Assembly (NCBI GenBank): GCA_002343685.1
Contig: DDRS01000008.1
Coordinates: 12,427 to 76,426 of the forward strand
Direction: 5' to 3'
From: Thiobacillus denitrificans
GTDB taxonomy: Bacteria; Pseudomonadota; Gammaproteobacteria; Burkholderiales; Thiobacillaceae
DNA length: 64,000 nt
Position numbers and translations under genes: made by a program. Shown piece by piece: positions 25,398-33,492 of the stretch. The notes below the pieces were generated by a model that did no database searches, was not told the origin of the DNA, and saw only the letters and a program-made list of their open reading frames with translations. Position 1 is the first letter of the stretch; each line of letters begins with the position of its first letter.

Positions 25398-26174
25398 TCA
25401 CACTTTCCTCATCGTGCGCGCCACCTCGGTGCCGCACAGGTCGTCCGCTTCGCATACGCTGCACTGGCCGTCGACCGCCTCGCCTTTTTCGCGCAGAGTC
25501 TTTTCCAGCACTTCGATGCGCTCCATCAGGCAGGCGATCGCCTTGCCCACCGGGTCGGGGATCAGGTGGTGGTCGAGGTTGATGCCGAGCGCGTTGGCCT
25601 CGCCCTCGTCCTGGCGCAGCACCACCTTGCCGGGGATGCCCACCACCGTGCGATGCGCGGGCACGTCCTTCACCACCACCGAGTTGGCGCCGACGCGCAC
25701 GTGGTCGCCCAGCGCGATCGGGCCCAGTACCTTGGCGCCGGCGCCGATCACCACGTTGTTTCCCAACGTCGGATGGCGCTTGCCCTTGTTCCAGCTGGTG
25801 CCGCCCAGCGTCACGCCGTGATACAGCGTGACGTCGTCGCCGATCTCGGCCGTCTCGCCGATCACCACCCCGGCGCCGTGGTCGATGAAGAAGCGCCGCC
25901 CGATGGTCGCGCCGGGATGGATGTCGATGTTGGTCACGAGCCGCGCGAACCACGAGAGGAAGCGCGCCGGGTAGCACAGCCCCGCGCGCCACAGCCGATG
26001 CGCGATGCGCTGCATCAGGATGGCGTGCACGCCGGGATAGGTGGTGATCACCTCGAAGCGCGAACGCGCCGCCGGGTCGCGCTGGAACACGCAGGCCACG
26101 TCCTCGGCCAGCAGCGCGAACAGGCTCGGCGTCGCGGCGGAGAGGGGTTCGCGGGCGTGCATGGCCTCGTCCAT
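25398..26174 (-). CDS. cysE: serine O-acetyltransferase, nif-specific copy
   Basis: 258 residues. Helical N-terminal part, then left-handed beta-helix hexapeptide repeats (IDIHPGATIGRRFFIDHGAG, VVIGETAEIGDDVTLYHGVT, GANSVVVKDVPAHRTVVGIP). The His of HGAGVVIGE and Asp in the active site are present. It makes O-acetylserine to raise cysteine supply for NifS during cluster building. Eleven bases after nifV. Confidence 0.95.
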   Translation of the reverse strand: MDEAMHAREPLSAATPSLFALLAEDVACVFQRDPAARSRFEVITTYPGVHAILMQRIAHRLWRAGLCYPARFLSWFARLVTNIDIHPGATIGRRFFIDHGAGVVIGETAEIGDDVTLYHGVTLGGTSWNKGKRHPTLGNNVVIGAGAKVLGPIALGDHVRVGANSVVVKDVPAHRTVVGIPGKVVLRQDEGEANALGINLDHHLIPDPVGKAIACLMERIEVLEKTLREKGEAVDGQCSVCEADDLCGTEVARTMRKV

Positions 26175-26185
26175 TTGCGTTCGCC

Positions 26186-27334
26186 TCAGTGCAGCGCGCC
26201 CGGCACGTGGCGGCCGATCATGCGCTGGTACAGGAACAGCAGTTCGTGGTCGGCCGGCGAACGCTTGGCGCGCTCGGCGAACACGCGGATGTCGGGCAGC
26301 AGCTCGCGCGCCTCCGCCGGGCTCAGCGTCAGGCCCATGCGCGCGTAGGCGGCGATGACGCCGTGCGAGCCGGAATGCTTGCCGACCACCAGTGTGTGGG
26401 CGCGGCCCACTTCGCTTGGGTCGAAGCCCTGGTAGGTCGCCGGGTCCTTCAAGAGGCCGTCGACGTGGATGCCGGATTCGTGGGTGAACACGCCGCCGCC
26501 AACCACGCTCTTCTGCCAGGCCACCGGCCGCCCCGACGCATCGGCCACGGTGTCCGACAGCACCGGGAACAGGCTGAGGTCGACGCCGGTTTGATAGCCA
26601 TAGAGCTTGGACAGCCCCAGCGCGACTTCCTCCAGCGGCGCATTGCCGGCGCGCTCGCCCAGGCCGTTGACCGTGGTGTTGACGTGCGTGGCGCCGGCGC
26701 GGCAGGCGGCCAGCGTGTTGGCGGTGGCGAGGCCGAGGTCGTCGTGCGCATGCATCTCGATTTCAAGGTCGACCGTGCTGCGCAGCGTGGCGATCGCATC
26801 AAACACGCCGAAGGGTTCCATCACGCCCAGCGTGTCGGCGAAGCGCAGGCGGCGTGCGCCGGCCTCCTGCGCGGCCTCGGCCACGCGCAGCAGGAATTCC
26901 TGGTCGGCGCGCGAGGCGTCCTCGCAGCCGACGATGACGTCGAGCCCGAGGTCGAGCGCGCGCGGCACCAGGTCGCGGATCGCCTGCAGCACCCAGGCGC
27001 GGTCCTTCTTCAGCTTGCGCGTGATGTGGACGTCGGACACCGCGACCGACACGTCGATCAGCTGCACCTTGAGATCGCGGCAGGCCTCGATGTCGGTCTC
27101 GCGCATGCGGCTCCACACCACCAGCTTCGACTTCAGCTCGAGGTCCGCCACCGCGCGGATGCTCTCGCGCTCTTCCGGTCCCATCGCGGGAATGCCCACT
27201 TCGAGTTCCGGCACGCCCATCGCGTCGAGCCGCCCGGCGATCGCCAGCTTCTCGTCCAGCGTGAAGGCCACGCCGGCGGTCTGCTCGCCGTCGCGCAGGG
27301 TGGTGTCGTCGATGATGATGGCGCGCGCGCTCAT
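26186..27334 (-). CDS. nifV: NifV, homocitrate synthase
   Basis: 382 residues. DTTLRDGEQTAGVAFTLDEK is the DRE-TIM signature; HAHDDLGLATANTLAACRAG gives the metal-binding His pair and VNTTVNGLGERAGNAPLEEV the second LeuA/NifV motif. It condenses acetyl-CoA and 2-oxoglutarate to homocitrate for FeMo-co. Confidence 0.96.
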   Translation of the reverse strand: MSARAIIIDDTTLRDGEQTAGVAFTLDEKLAIAGRLDAMGVPELEVGIPAMGPEERESIRAVADLELKSKLVVWSRMRETDIEACRDLKVQLIDVSVAVSDVHITRKLKKDRAWVLQAIRDLVPRALDLGLDVIVGCEDASRADQEFLLRVAEAAQEAGARRLRFADTLGVMEPFGVFDAIATLRSTVDLEIEMHAHDDLGLATANTLAACRAGATHVNTTVNGLGERAGNAPLEEVALGLSKLYGYQTGVDLSLFPVLSDTVADASGRPVAWQKSVVGGGVFTHESGIHVDGLLKDPATYQGFDPSEVGRAHTLVVGKHSGSHGVIAAYARMGLTLSPAEARELLPDIRVFAERAKRSPADHELLFLYQRMIGRHVPGALH

Positions 27335-27344
27335 GGCTCAGTCC

Positions 27345-28553
27345 TTACGCGTACACCGGTGCAAAGTCTTTTTCCGGCTCAGCCGAGGGGCCGTTCTCGC
27401 CCCAGTAGGGCGACAGCTTGCGCAGCTGCGCGACGATCTCCGGCACCACCTGGATGACGCGGTCGATCTCTTCTTCGGTCGTGTAGCGCGACAGCGAGAA
27501 GCGCGTGGTGCCGTGTGCGGCAGTGTAGGGAATGCCCATCGCGCGCATCACGTGGCTGGGTTCGAGCGAGCCCGAGGTGCAGGCCGATCCCGAGCTGGCG
27601 GCGATGCCGAACTTGTTCAAGAGCAGCAGGATCGCCTCGCCCTCGATGTACTCGAACGCGATGTTGCTGGTGTTGGGCAACCGGTTCGTCACGTCGCCGG
27701 TAGCGAAGGCGTGCGGCACCTTGGCGAGGATGCCGGCTTCGAGCTTGTCGCGCAGGCGCTTCACCTCGGTGTTTTCGTGTTCCATCGCCGCCAGCGCCAT
27801 CTCGCAGGCCTTGCCCAGGCCGATGATGGAGGCGGTGTTCTCGGTGCCGGCGCGGCGCCCGCGTTCCTGGTGGCCGCCGCGCAGCATGGGACGGAAGCGC
27901 ACGCCGCGCTTGAGGTACAGCACGCCGATGCCCTTGGGCGCGTGCAGCTTGTGGCCCGACAGCGACAGCATGTCGATCTTGCTGTTCTTCAGGTCGATCG
28001 GCACCTTGCCCACGGCCTGCACCGCGTCGGTGTGGAACATCACGCCGGCGGCGTGCGCCAGCTCGGCCATTTCCAGCACCGGGAAGAAGCTGCCCGTTTC
28101 GTTGTTGGCCCACATCACCGACACCACCGCCACCTTGTCGGTCAGCAGGCGCTTGTACTCGTCCATGTCGACGCGGCCCTTGCCGTCCACTTTCAGGTAA
28201 TGCGCGGTGTAGCCCTCCTTCTCCAGCTGGCTGTAGAGCGACAGGATCGCCGGGTGCTCCAGCACCGTGGTGATGATCTCGCGGCGCTCCGGGTTGGCCT
28301 TGAGCGCGGAGAGGATGGCGGTGGAATCCGACTCGGTGCCGCACGAGGTGAAGATGATCTCCGACTCGTGCTCAGCGCCCAGCAGTTCCTGCACCTGCAT
28401 GCGCGCCTTCTTCACCGCCAGCCCCACCTTGTTGCCGAAGCTATGCAGCGACGACGGGTTGCCGAACTGCTCGGTGAAGTAGGGCAGCATGGCTTCCACC
28501 ACCGCGGGGTCGACGCGGGTGGTGGCGTTGTTGTCGAGGTAGATGCCTTCCAT
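27345..28553 (-). CDS. nifS: NifS, cysteine desulfurase
   Basis: 402 residues. PLP lysine in SLSGHKLHAPKG, catalytic Cys in SSGSACTSGSLEPSHVM. MEGIYLDNNATTRVDPAVVE opening is the class V aminotransferase start. It donates sulfur to NifU scaffold clusters. Ten bases before nifV. Confidence 0.97.
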   Translation of the reverse strand: MEGIYLDNNATTRVDPAVVEAMLPYFTEQFGNPSSLHSFGNKVGLAVKKARMQVQELLGAEHESEIIFTSCGTESDSTAILSALKANPERREIITTVLEHPAILSLYSQLEKEGYTAHYLKVDGKGRVDMDEYKRLLTDKVAVVSVMWANNETGSFFPVLEMAELAHAAGVMFHTDAVQAVGKVPIDLKNSKIDMLSLSGHKLHAPKGIGVLYLKRGVRFRPMLRGGHQERGRRAGTENTASIIGLGKACEMALAAMEHENTEVKRLRDKLEAGILAKVPHAFATGDVTNRLPNTSNIAFEYIEGEAILLLLNKFGIAASSGSACTSGSLEPSHVMRAMGIPYTAAHGTTRFSLSRYTTEEEIDRVIQVVPEIVAQLRKLSPYWGENGPSAEPEKDFAPVYA

Positions 28554-28581
28554 GACGGACTCCTGATTCGTTCCTGGGGTG

Positions 28582-29481
28582 TTACGGCTGACTGGTGGCG
28601 CGTGCCAGCGAACCGGCGCGCGTGGGAACCAGGCGGATCATCTCGCCGAGGTCTTCCATCAGCTTCTGCTGCACGCCCTGCAGCGTCAGCGCTTCCATCT
28701 GGCAGCCGGCGCAGGCGCCGGTCATGCTGACGTAGACCGTCTTGCCGTCGACGTCGACCAGCTCGATGTCGCCGTGGTCGCGCTGCAGCTGCGGGCGCAC
28801 CGATTCCAGCACCGCCTCGATGCGGCGGATGCGCTCCAGGTTGGTCAGCTTGCCGGGCTTGGGCGCCGCGTCCTTGTGGAGGTTCACCGGCACCGCCTTG
28901 AAGGTTTCGCCACGCTCTTCCAGCACCTTGGCGAGGATCTCCTCGATGCCTTCGTGGCACGAGGCGCAACCGCCGCCGGCCTTGGTGTAGTTGATGACGT
29001 CCTCGACCGTGGACAGGTTGTTGGCGCGCACCGTGTCCTCGATCATCACCGCATCGATCGCGAAGCACTTGCAGATCAGCGCGCCTTCCTCGTGATCGTC
29101 GCTCCATTCCTCGCCGCGGTAGTTGGCGATCGCCGCCTGCAGCGCCTCGCGTCCCATCACCGAGCAGTGCATCTTCTCCGGCGGCAGGCCGTCCAGATAA
29201 TCGGCGATGTCCTGGTTGCTGACCTTCAGCGCGTCGTCGAGCTTCATGCCCTTGATGATTTCAGTCAGCGCCGACGACGACGCGATCGCCGAGCCGCAGC
29301 CGAAGGTCTGGAAATGCGCCTCCTGGATCGTCTCCGTCTCCGGGTCCACCTTCAGCATCAGGCGCAGCGCGTCGCCGCACGAAATCGAGCCGACATCGCC
29401 CACCGCGTTGGCCTCGGGCAGCGGCCCGGCATTGCGCGGCTGGAAGAAATGCTCTTTGACCTTGTCCGAGTAATCCCACAT
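28582..29481 (-). CDS. nifU: NifU, iron-sulfur scaffold
   Basis: 299 residues with all three domains: IscU-like (SCGDALRLMLKVD, TFGCGSAIASSSALTE, EKMHCSVMGREAL), central [2Fe-2S] domain (LICKCFAID, GCASCHEGIEE) and C-terminal Nfu domain (MTGACAGCQMEALTL). It assembles [4Fe-4S] units for NifH and NifB. Confidence 0.97.
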   Translation of the reverse strand: MWDYSDKVKEHFFQPRNAGPLPEANAVGDVGSISCGDALRLMLKVDPETETIQEAHFQTFGCGSAIASSSALTEIIKGMKLDDALKVSNQDIADYLDGLPPEKMHCSVMGREALQAAIANYRGEEWSDDHEEGALICKCFAIDAVMIEDTVRANNLSTVEDVINYTKAGGGCASCHEGIEEILAKVLEERGETFKAVPVNLHKDAAPKPGKLTNLERIRRIEAVLESVRPQLQRDHGDIELVDVDGKTVYVSMTGACAGCQMEALTLQGVQQKLMEDLGEMIRLVPTRAGSLARATSQP

Positions 29482-29496
29482 GGCTGTCTCCTGAAC

Positions 29497-29820
29497 TTAC
29501 GCAGAGAAGGAAGAACCGCACGCGCAGCTGGACGTGGCGTTGGGGTTCTCGAATTTGAAACCGGAGCCGTTCAGGCTGTCGACGAAATCCACCGTCACGC
29601 CATCGAGCATCGGTGCGGAGAAGGGATCGATCAGCAGCGTCACGGCGCCCACGTCGACCACCACGTCGTCTTCCGCCTTGGCTTCTTCCAGCCGCATGCC
29701 GTACTGGAAACCGGAGCAGCCGCCGCCGGAGATGGAGATGCGCAGCCCCGCCACCGGCGTGTCGGAACCTTTGATGAATTTCTCTACTGCAGAGAGCGCG
29801 CTGGGGGTAAGCGTAAGCAT
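29497..29820 (-). CDS. iscA: nif-specific IscA-type iron-sulfur carrier
   Basis: 107 residues starting MLTLTPSALSAVEKFIKGSD; the three conserved Cys are in GGGCSGFQYGM and SSCACGSSF. Corresponds to IscA-nif, the first gene of the Azotobacter nifUSV operon. Fifteen bases before nifU and directly behind the sigma-54 promoter. Confidence 0.95.
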   Translation of the reverse strand: MLTLTPSALSAVEKFIKGSDTPVAGLRISISGGGCSGFQYGMRLEEAKAEDDVVVDVGAVTLLIDPFSAPMLDGVTVDFVDSLNGSGFKFENPNATSSCACGSSFSA

Positions 29821-29864
29821 GGTTTGCCTCCTGGCAGGGTGAAGGGATACACACCCCGGATATC

Positions 29865-29879
29865 GCAAGCCGCATGCCA
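29865..29879 (-). promoter_or_regulatory. sigma-54 promoter of iscA-nifUSV operon
   Basis: Read leftward TGGCAT-GCGGC-TTGC, correct -24/-12 spacing, 45 bp before the iscA ATG. Confidence 0.88.
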
Positions 29880-29973
29880 GCCGCGCGCAGCACAACAAGC
29901 CCTTGTTTTGTCTGGCGAATGTTTTGGCAGGGTGCCCAACCCCCGTGTGCGGAACCCCACCGGAAGAGGGCCT

Positions 29974-29989
29974 TGTCGGGTTTGCAACA
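29974..29989 (-). promoter_or_regulatory. NifA activator site for iscA (and possibly nifF)
   Basis: TGT-CGGGTTTGCA-ACA, N10 spacing, 95 bp upstream of the -24 element. Confidence 0.8.
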
Positions 29990-30110
29990 ACGTCCCTGTC
30001 GCAGGCCAGAAGAAAACCGCCAGGGAAAACAGCCGCTTGCCGCAAGCGACCGCAACACACGCTCCGGCGCGCCGTTTGCTAGGTATGACTCAGCCCCGCG
30101 CTACCCCTTG

Positions 30111-30137
30111 CCGTTTGCCCTGAGCCAGTCGAAGGGC
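30111..30137. repeat. dispersed repeat, CCCTTCGAC type, copy 1
   Basis: On the minus strand GCCCTTCGACTGGCTCAGGG then CAAACGG; matches 34350-34376 at about 22 of 27 positions. A common proteobacterial interspersed sequence. Confidence 0.65.
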
Positions 30138-30196
30138 TTGCCCGCGAACCGCAGTAATCGGCGCTCACCTCAATCCAGCGAACAAAGGACTCCTCC

Positions 30197-30742
30197 ATGA
30201 CCCGCATCGGCATATTTTTCGGCAGCAACACCGGCAACACCCGCAAGATCGCCAAGATGATCAAGAAGCGTTTTCCCGACGACGAGCGGATCGCCGACCC
30301 GCTCAACGTCAACAAGGCCACGCCTGAATTAATAGCCGGCTACGACCACCTCATCCTCGGCACCCCGACATTGGGCGAAGGCCTGCTGCCCGGCCTCGAC
30401 GCCGACTGCCAGCAGGAGAGCTGGGCCGAGTTCCTGCCGCGCCTGGCCGACGTCGACTTCAGCGGCAAGACCGTCGCCCTCTACGGCCTGGGCGACCAGG
30501 AGAAATACCCCGACAACTTTGCCGACGCCTTGGGCGAGTTGTATGAGTTTGTGACCGCGCACGGCGCCAAGGTCGTCGGCCAATGGCCCACCGATGGCTA
30601 CGACTTCATCGCATCGAAGGCGGAAATCGACGGCGAGTTCGTCGGCCTGGTGCAGGACCTGGACAACCAGAAGATGCTGCTGGAGGACAGGCTGGAGACG
30701 TGGCTGTTGCTGATTGCGGGGGAGTTTGGGTTGGTGTTTTGA
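30197..30742 (+). CDS. nifF: NifF, nif-specific flavodoxin
   Basis: 181 residues. FMN phosphate loop FFGSNTGNTRKIAKM at the start, GTPTLGEGLLPG and GLGDQEKYPDNFADALGELY around the isoalloxazine ring, and the ~20-residue insertion of long-chain flavodoxins. Carries electrons to NifH; Rnf is the likely reductant in this genome. AGGACTCCTCC lies just before the ATG. Confidence 0.95.
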   Translation: MTRIGIFFGSNTGNTRKIAKMIKKRFPDDERIADPLNVNKATPELIAGYDHLILGTPTLGEGLLPGLDADCQQESWAEFLPRLADVDFSGKTVALYGLGDQEKYPDNFADALGELYEFVTAHGAKVVGQWPTDGYDFIASKAEIDGEFVGLVQDLDNQKMLLEDRLETWLLLIAGEFGLVF

Positions 30743-30862
30743 GGGCTAATCACCACGTCCTGTCAGCGCCTAAGCGCCAACAGTTGGATAGCCAAGCCGG
30801 TTCAAAGGGGATGAGCCTACATTTACAACAGGCGAGGCGACTTTGATGAGTTTTTCTTGGGA

Positions 30863-31420
30863 TTATGGACAGGCTTGCAGCAATTTTTTGTTAGTGGTCA
30901 GCAATTCGATGCCTCCCAGTGTCATGTCAGAGTCGTGCGTAAGTAATTTCCAGTTATTCAGGCGGCAGTTTTGGATCAGTAGTCCATCGTTGAAATCGAT
31001 CGTGCCATTTTGCACGGCACTTAGCACGGCAGGTAAATCCAGATTTGCGAGCAGCGTGTTGTGCGGCGCAGTGGTTTTTAATATTTGGTTGATCTCAGCG
31101 ATGGCGGACTGGAGGATTTTGATCCCGTCGGCAGATTTACGAAAGTCTTTAAACTTCGGGTAAGGGGCTCTCCAAGAAGCGTCATATTCAATGCGAACGT
31201 AGCGGTTGAGGTATTCGCTCAGAATGATGGCGTCGACCACCGGTTGAGCCTTCGCTAGCAACAGACGGGCAAAGACTCCGGAATAGGCGGCCGCCCACCA
31301 TTGCGCTGGTTGAGCCGCCGGGGGTAGCAAATAAAGCCAGACATTGGCATCGATGAGAATGTGTTCGCCCGCTTGGAAGCTATAAGTCGCGGCGTCTTGC
31401 GCTTTATTATTCGTCTTCAT
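30863..31420 (-). CDS. PIN-domain protein (putative RNase)
   Basis: 185 residues from the ATG at 31420. ILIDANVWLYLLPPAAQP has the first catalytic Asp, IILSEYLNRYVRIEYD a conserved Glu, and TIDFNDGLLIQNCRLNNWKL plus LLTHDSDM the C-terminal Asp pair of PIN nucleases. The start overlaps the DUF4325 stop by 14 bases, so it is the last gene of a three-gene operon. PIN proteins usually are toxins paired with an antitoxin; no standard antitoxin is present, which makes the HATPase/STAS pair the candidate control element (inference). Confidence 0.8.
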   Translation of the reverse strand: MKTNNKAQDAATYSFQAGEHILIDANVWLYLLPPAAQPAQWWAAAYSGVFARLLLAKAQPVVDAIILSEYLNRYVRIEYDASWRAPYPKFKDFRKSADGIKILQSAIAEINQILKTTAPHNTLLANLDLPAVLSAVQNGTIDFNDGLLIQNCRLNNWKLLTHDSDMTLGGIELLTTNKKLLQACP

Positions 31421-31766
31421 CGACAACGTCCTCCCATGCTTGGTCATAGGATTGACGGTTGGAAAAATAGCGCTTGGCATTTTCTATGGCGCGCTCGAGC
31501 ATGGCGCGGTCATCGTCCGTGATGTCCGAAAAAGTCAGATGATCCTTCAGGAAGTCTTCTTTGTACTCACCGCCGTATAGTTGACCAACAGCTGCATTTA
31601 AGAAGGCCGTGATCAGATTCTCTCTGTTTGCGAACGAGAGGTCGACGGAGCGGTTGGCCTTGAAAGCGGCCGTAATCTTATCGAAGACCTTTTGTCCATC
31701 GTCACTCGACACCCAAACCGGGCCGCCGACGATGTCGAATATTTTAAGTGTGATGCGATCAGCCAT
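31407..31766 (-). CDS. DUF4325 (STAS-like) protein
   Basis: 119 residues. FDIVGGPVWVSSDDGQKVFD, RSVDLSFANRENLITAFLNA and a following helix match the DUF4325 pattern (Asp-Phe strand, then serine/acidic turn, then sF.. helix), a STAS-like fold related to anti-sigma-factor antagonists. The C-terminal 40 residues are acidic helix. It sits between the HATPase gene (15 bp) and the PIN gene (overlap). Probable binding partner of the HATPase protein. Confidence 0.75.
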   Translation of the reverse strand: MADRITLKIFDIVGGPVWVSSDDGQKVFDKITAAFKANRSVDLSFANRENLITAFLNAAVGQLYGGEYKEDFLKDHLTFSDITDDDRAMLERAIENAKRYFSNRQSYDQAWEDVVDEDE

Positions 31767-31781
31767 TTTGGCGTGTCCTGT

Positions 31782-32654
31782 TCAGATTTCCAGTTCGGAG
31801 CGCAGACGATAACTGCTGTGGTCTGCGGTGTTGATCTCAATGTTGATGACTGTGCCCGGAAACGGGGTGTCGATACGGGTCAAGGTTTCACCATGGGGAC
31901 TGTACTCCCAGTAGCCGCGGTCCGACACAATCTGGATACGCCCCTTGTTCATAGCAATGAATTCTCTGATTAGCTTGAGCCCTAATCCGCCGGGCACGTT
32001 TCCTTTTCGAGTCGTGTTGCCCTCCTGAAGGGCCCATTCGATGGCCTTGTCGGAGTTCATCTTGAGTCCTAGCTCTTTGTAGATTTTTCGGCGAATGCCA
32101 AGACCCGCATCCGCGATACAAAAATCGAGGCGATGCTTTGACGGGAAAAACTGGCCGCAGGAAAAAATTCCTAGTTTACTTTCCGAATGCATCGCCGCAT
32201 TGACGAATAATTCGAGGATGCTGTTTTTAAAGCGCTCGGACAAGGCCACTGACATGATGGGCAAATCCTTGCCGCGCAAATGTTTGTTTAGGTAGGCCGC
32301 AAAATAGCGGTCATCCGTGACTGTGAATCGGCGGTATGGAATGGTCGTGCCGTGTGTGTCTTCACGCTCGGGGAAACCGAATCCGTTTAGAAAACGGTTT
32401 TTCGAGAGGATGGTTTCTACGTTTGGGCGTAGTCCTTTTATTTTTACCGTATTGAGATTATCGACAGCATGCGCAAAGACAACGCCGAGTGGCGCGCTCA
32501 TGTTGGCGTCGAACCAAGTACAGGCCGAGAAATCCACTTCGACGGTATCGAACAGGTAGGCATCCAGGTCTGCTGCAAGTGCAGCCAGTTTGGAAAACCC
32601 AGATTGGGTACTGCGGATTTCGCCCAGAGATACCGCGGATGGATGGCTACTCAT
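31782..32654 (-). CDS. STAS-like plus GHKL ATPase protein
   Basis: 290 residues. N-terminal ~95 form a STAS-like domain (DTVEVDFSACTWFDANMSAP, LNTVKIKGLRPNVETIL). The C-terminal GHKL ATP-binding domain has N box LELFVNAAMHS, G1 box IADAGLGIRRK and G2 box GGLGLKLIREFI. No phosphoacceptor His box, so it resembles an anti-sigma-factor-type serine kinase or a stand-alone ATPase more than a sensor kinase. First gene of the operon with DUF4325 and PIN genes. It lies just behind the broken mobile mystery B gene. Confidence 0.82.
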   Translation of the reverse strand: MSSHPSAVSLGEIRSTQSGFSKLAALAADLDAYLFDTVEVDFSACTWFDANMSAPLGVVFAHAVDNLNTVKIKGLRPNVETILSKNRFLNGFGFPEREDTHGTTIPYRRFTVTDDRYFAAYLNKHLRGKDLPIMSVALSERFKNSILELFVNAAMHSESKLGIFSCGQFFPSKHRLDFCIADAGLGIRRKIYKELGLKMNSDKAIEWALQEGNTTRKGNVPGGLGLKLIREFIAMNKGRIQIVSDRGYWEYSPHGETLTRIDTPFPGTVINIEINTADHSSYRLRSELEI

Positions 32655-32715
32655 AATGCCACCATCTTTCTATCACTTCCTTGCAGTGCATGTAATTTTC
32701 CGGTTAATAGCTGAA

Positions 32716-32865
32716 TCATCGCAGTTTCTCTGCACTATTTGACACTGGTGACGAATCCGGCTTCCACCGAATGATTGGCGTAGATACTGTACCTTTTCGA
32801 TTTCGGCGAACAGAGGGAGCAGGGAGCACCATCGGATTGCTTTCTTCCATTAGCGGATTACTCAT
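32716..32865 (-). pseudogene. 5' remnant of mobile mystery protein B (Fic-domain) gene
   Basis: The ATG overlaps the stop of mobile mystery protein A by ATGA, exactly as in intact A-B pairs, and the start MSNPLMEESNP is of that type. After about a dozen codons the frame is disrupted and ends at 50 codons; no Fic motif remains. The rest was probably lost when the HATPase operon arrived. Confidence 0.6.
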
Positions 32866-33326
32866 GCGTCGTCCCACAGTTCGGAACCCGCCTGCTCGAT
32901 CAGTTTCCAGATGAGGCGCTTGCGTTGTTCGTCTTCGTCGCGGGTGTCCATCGCCTGCGCCTCGAGCGCCATGCTGTGGCGCGTGGGCCCCAGTCGTTTT
33001 TCCGCGAGACGGGTCGCGCGCTCTTCGACCAGCGCGTCGAGCGGCTTGCGCGGCACCAGGGCATAGACCAGGCGGCAATCCAGCGCGTGCGCTGCGCGTT
33101 CGAGGCTGTCGAGGGTGATCGCGCCTTTGGCCTCGGCCTGCTCGATGCCGACCACGCGCGGCTGGCTGACGCCGAGGCGTTTTGCCAGCTGGGCGGTGGT
33201 CATGCCGAGCGCTTCGCGGATGGCCTTGACCCAGCCACGCGGGGGGCGCGCGAACGCGTCGGCGTTGAGCAGGCTCAGGCGCTTGTCGAGTTGGCGGCGG
33301 GCGGTTTCACGGTCTACGGAGCGCAT
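32862..33326 (-). CDS. mobile mystery protein A (XRE-family regulator)
   Basis: 154 residues starting MRSVDRETARRQLDKRLSLL, with the family segment FARPPRGWVKAIREALGMTT and an XRE HTH (AQLAKRLGVSQPRVVGIEQA). LDCRLVYALVPRKPLDALVE is diagnostic. It normally represses an operon with the Fic protein mobile mystery B, here truncated. ATG 33326 chosen from the family start. The upstream region is AT-rich with interleaved palindromes. Confidence 0.88.
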   Translation of the reverse strand: MRSVDRETARRQLDKRLSLLNADAFARPPRGWVKAIREALGMTTAQLAKRLGVSQPRVVGIEQAEAKGAITLDSLERAAHALDCRLVYALVPRKPLDALVEERATRLAEKRLGPTRHSMALEAQAMDTRDEDEQRKRLIWKLIEQAGSELWDDA

Positions 33327-33361
33327 CGTTGATAACGGTTGTGTTATCTGAACATGCACGA

Positions 33362-33436
33362 AAGATAATCTATGTATTATTCAAATGCAATGTAAAAATA
33401 ATTTATAAATTATCTTGTTAATTATTTTGAATAATA
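33362..33436. promoter_or_regulatory. AT-rich operator region of mobile mystery A
   Basis: Two interleaved inverted repeats: AAGATAAT (33362-33369) with ATTATCTT (33409-33416), and TATTATTCAAA (33375-33385) with TTTGAATAATA (33426-33436). Strikingly AT-rich against the GC-rich background; likely autorepressor site. Confidence 0.6.
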
Positions 33437-33492
33437 TATAAGTTATTTTATTGGGCTGGGCGCTTCGTCCAGAACCCGGATAGGCGGCCTGT

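Larger units (their letters stand above)
29821..30196. promoter_or_regulatory. iscA-nifF divergent control region
   Basis: 376 bp with the NifA site and the iscA sigma-54 promoter. A weaker GG-N10-GC pattern (30066-30079, CGGCGCGCCGTTTGC) points towards nifF. A dispersed repeat lies at 30111-30137. Confidence 0.65.
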
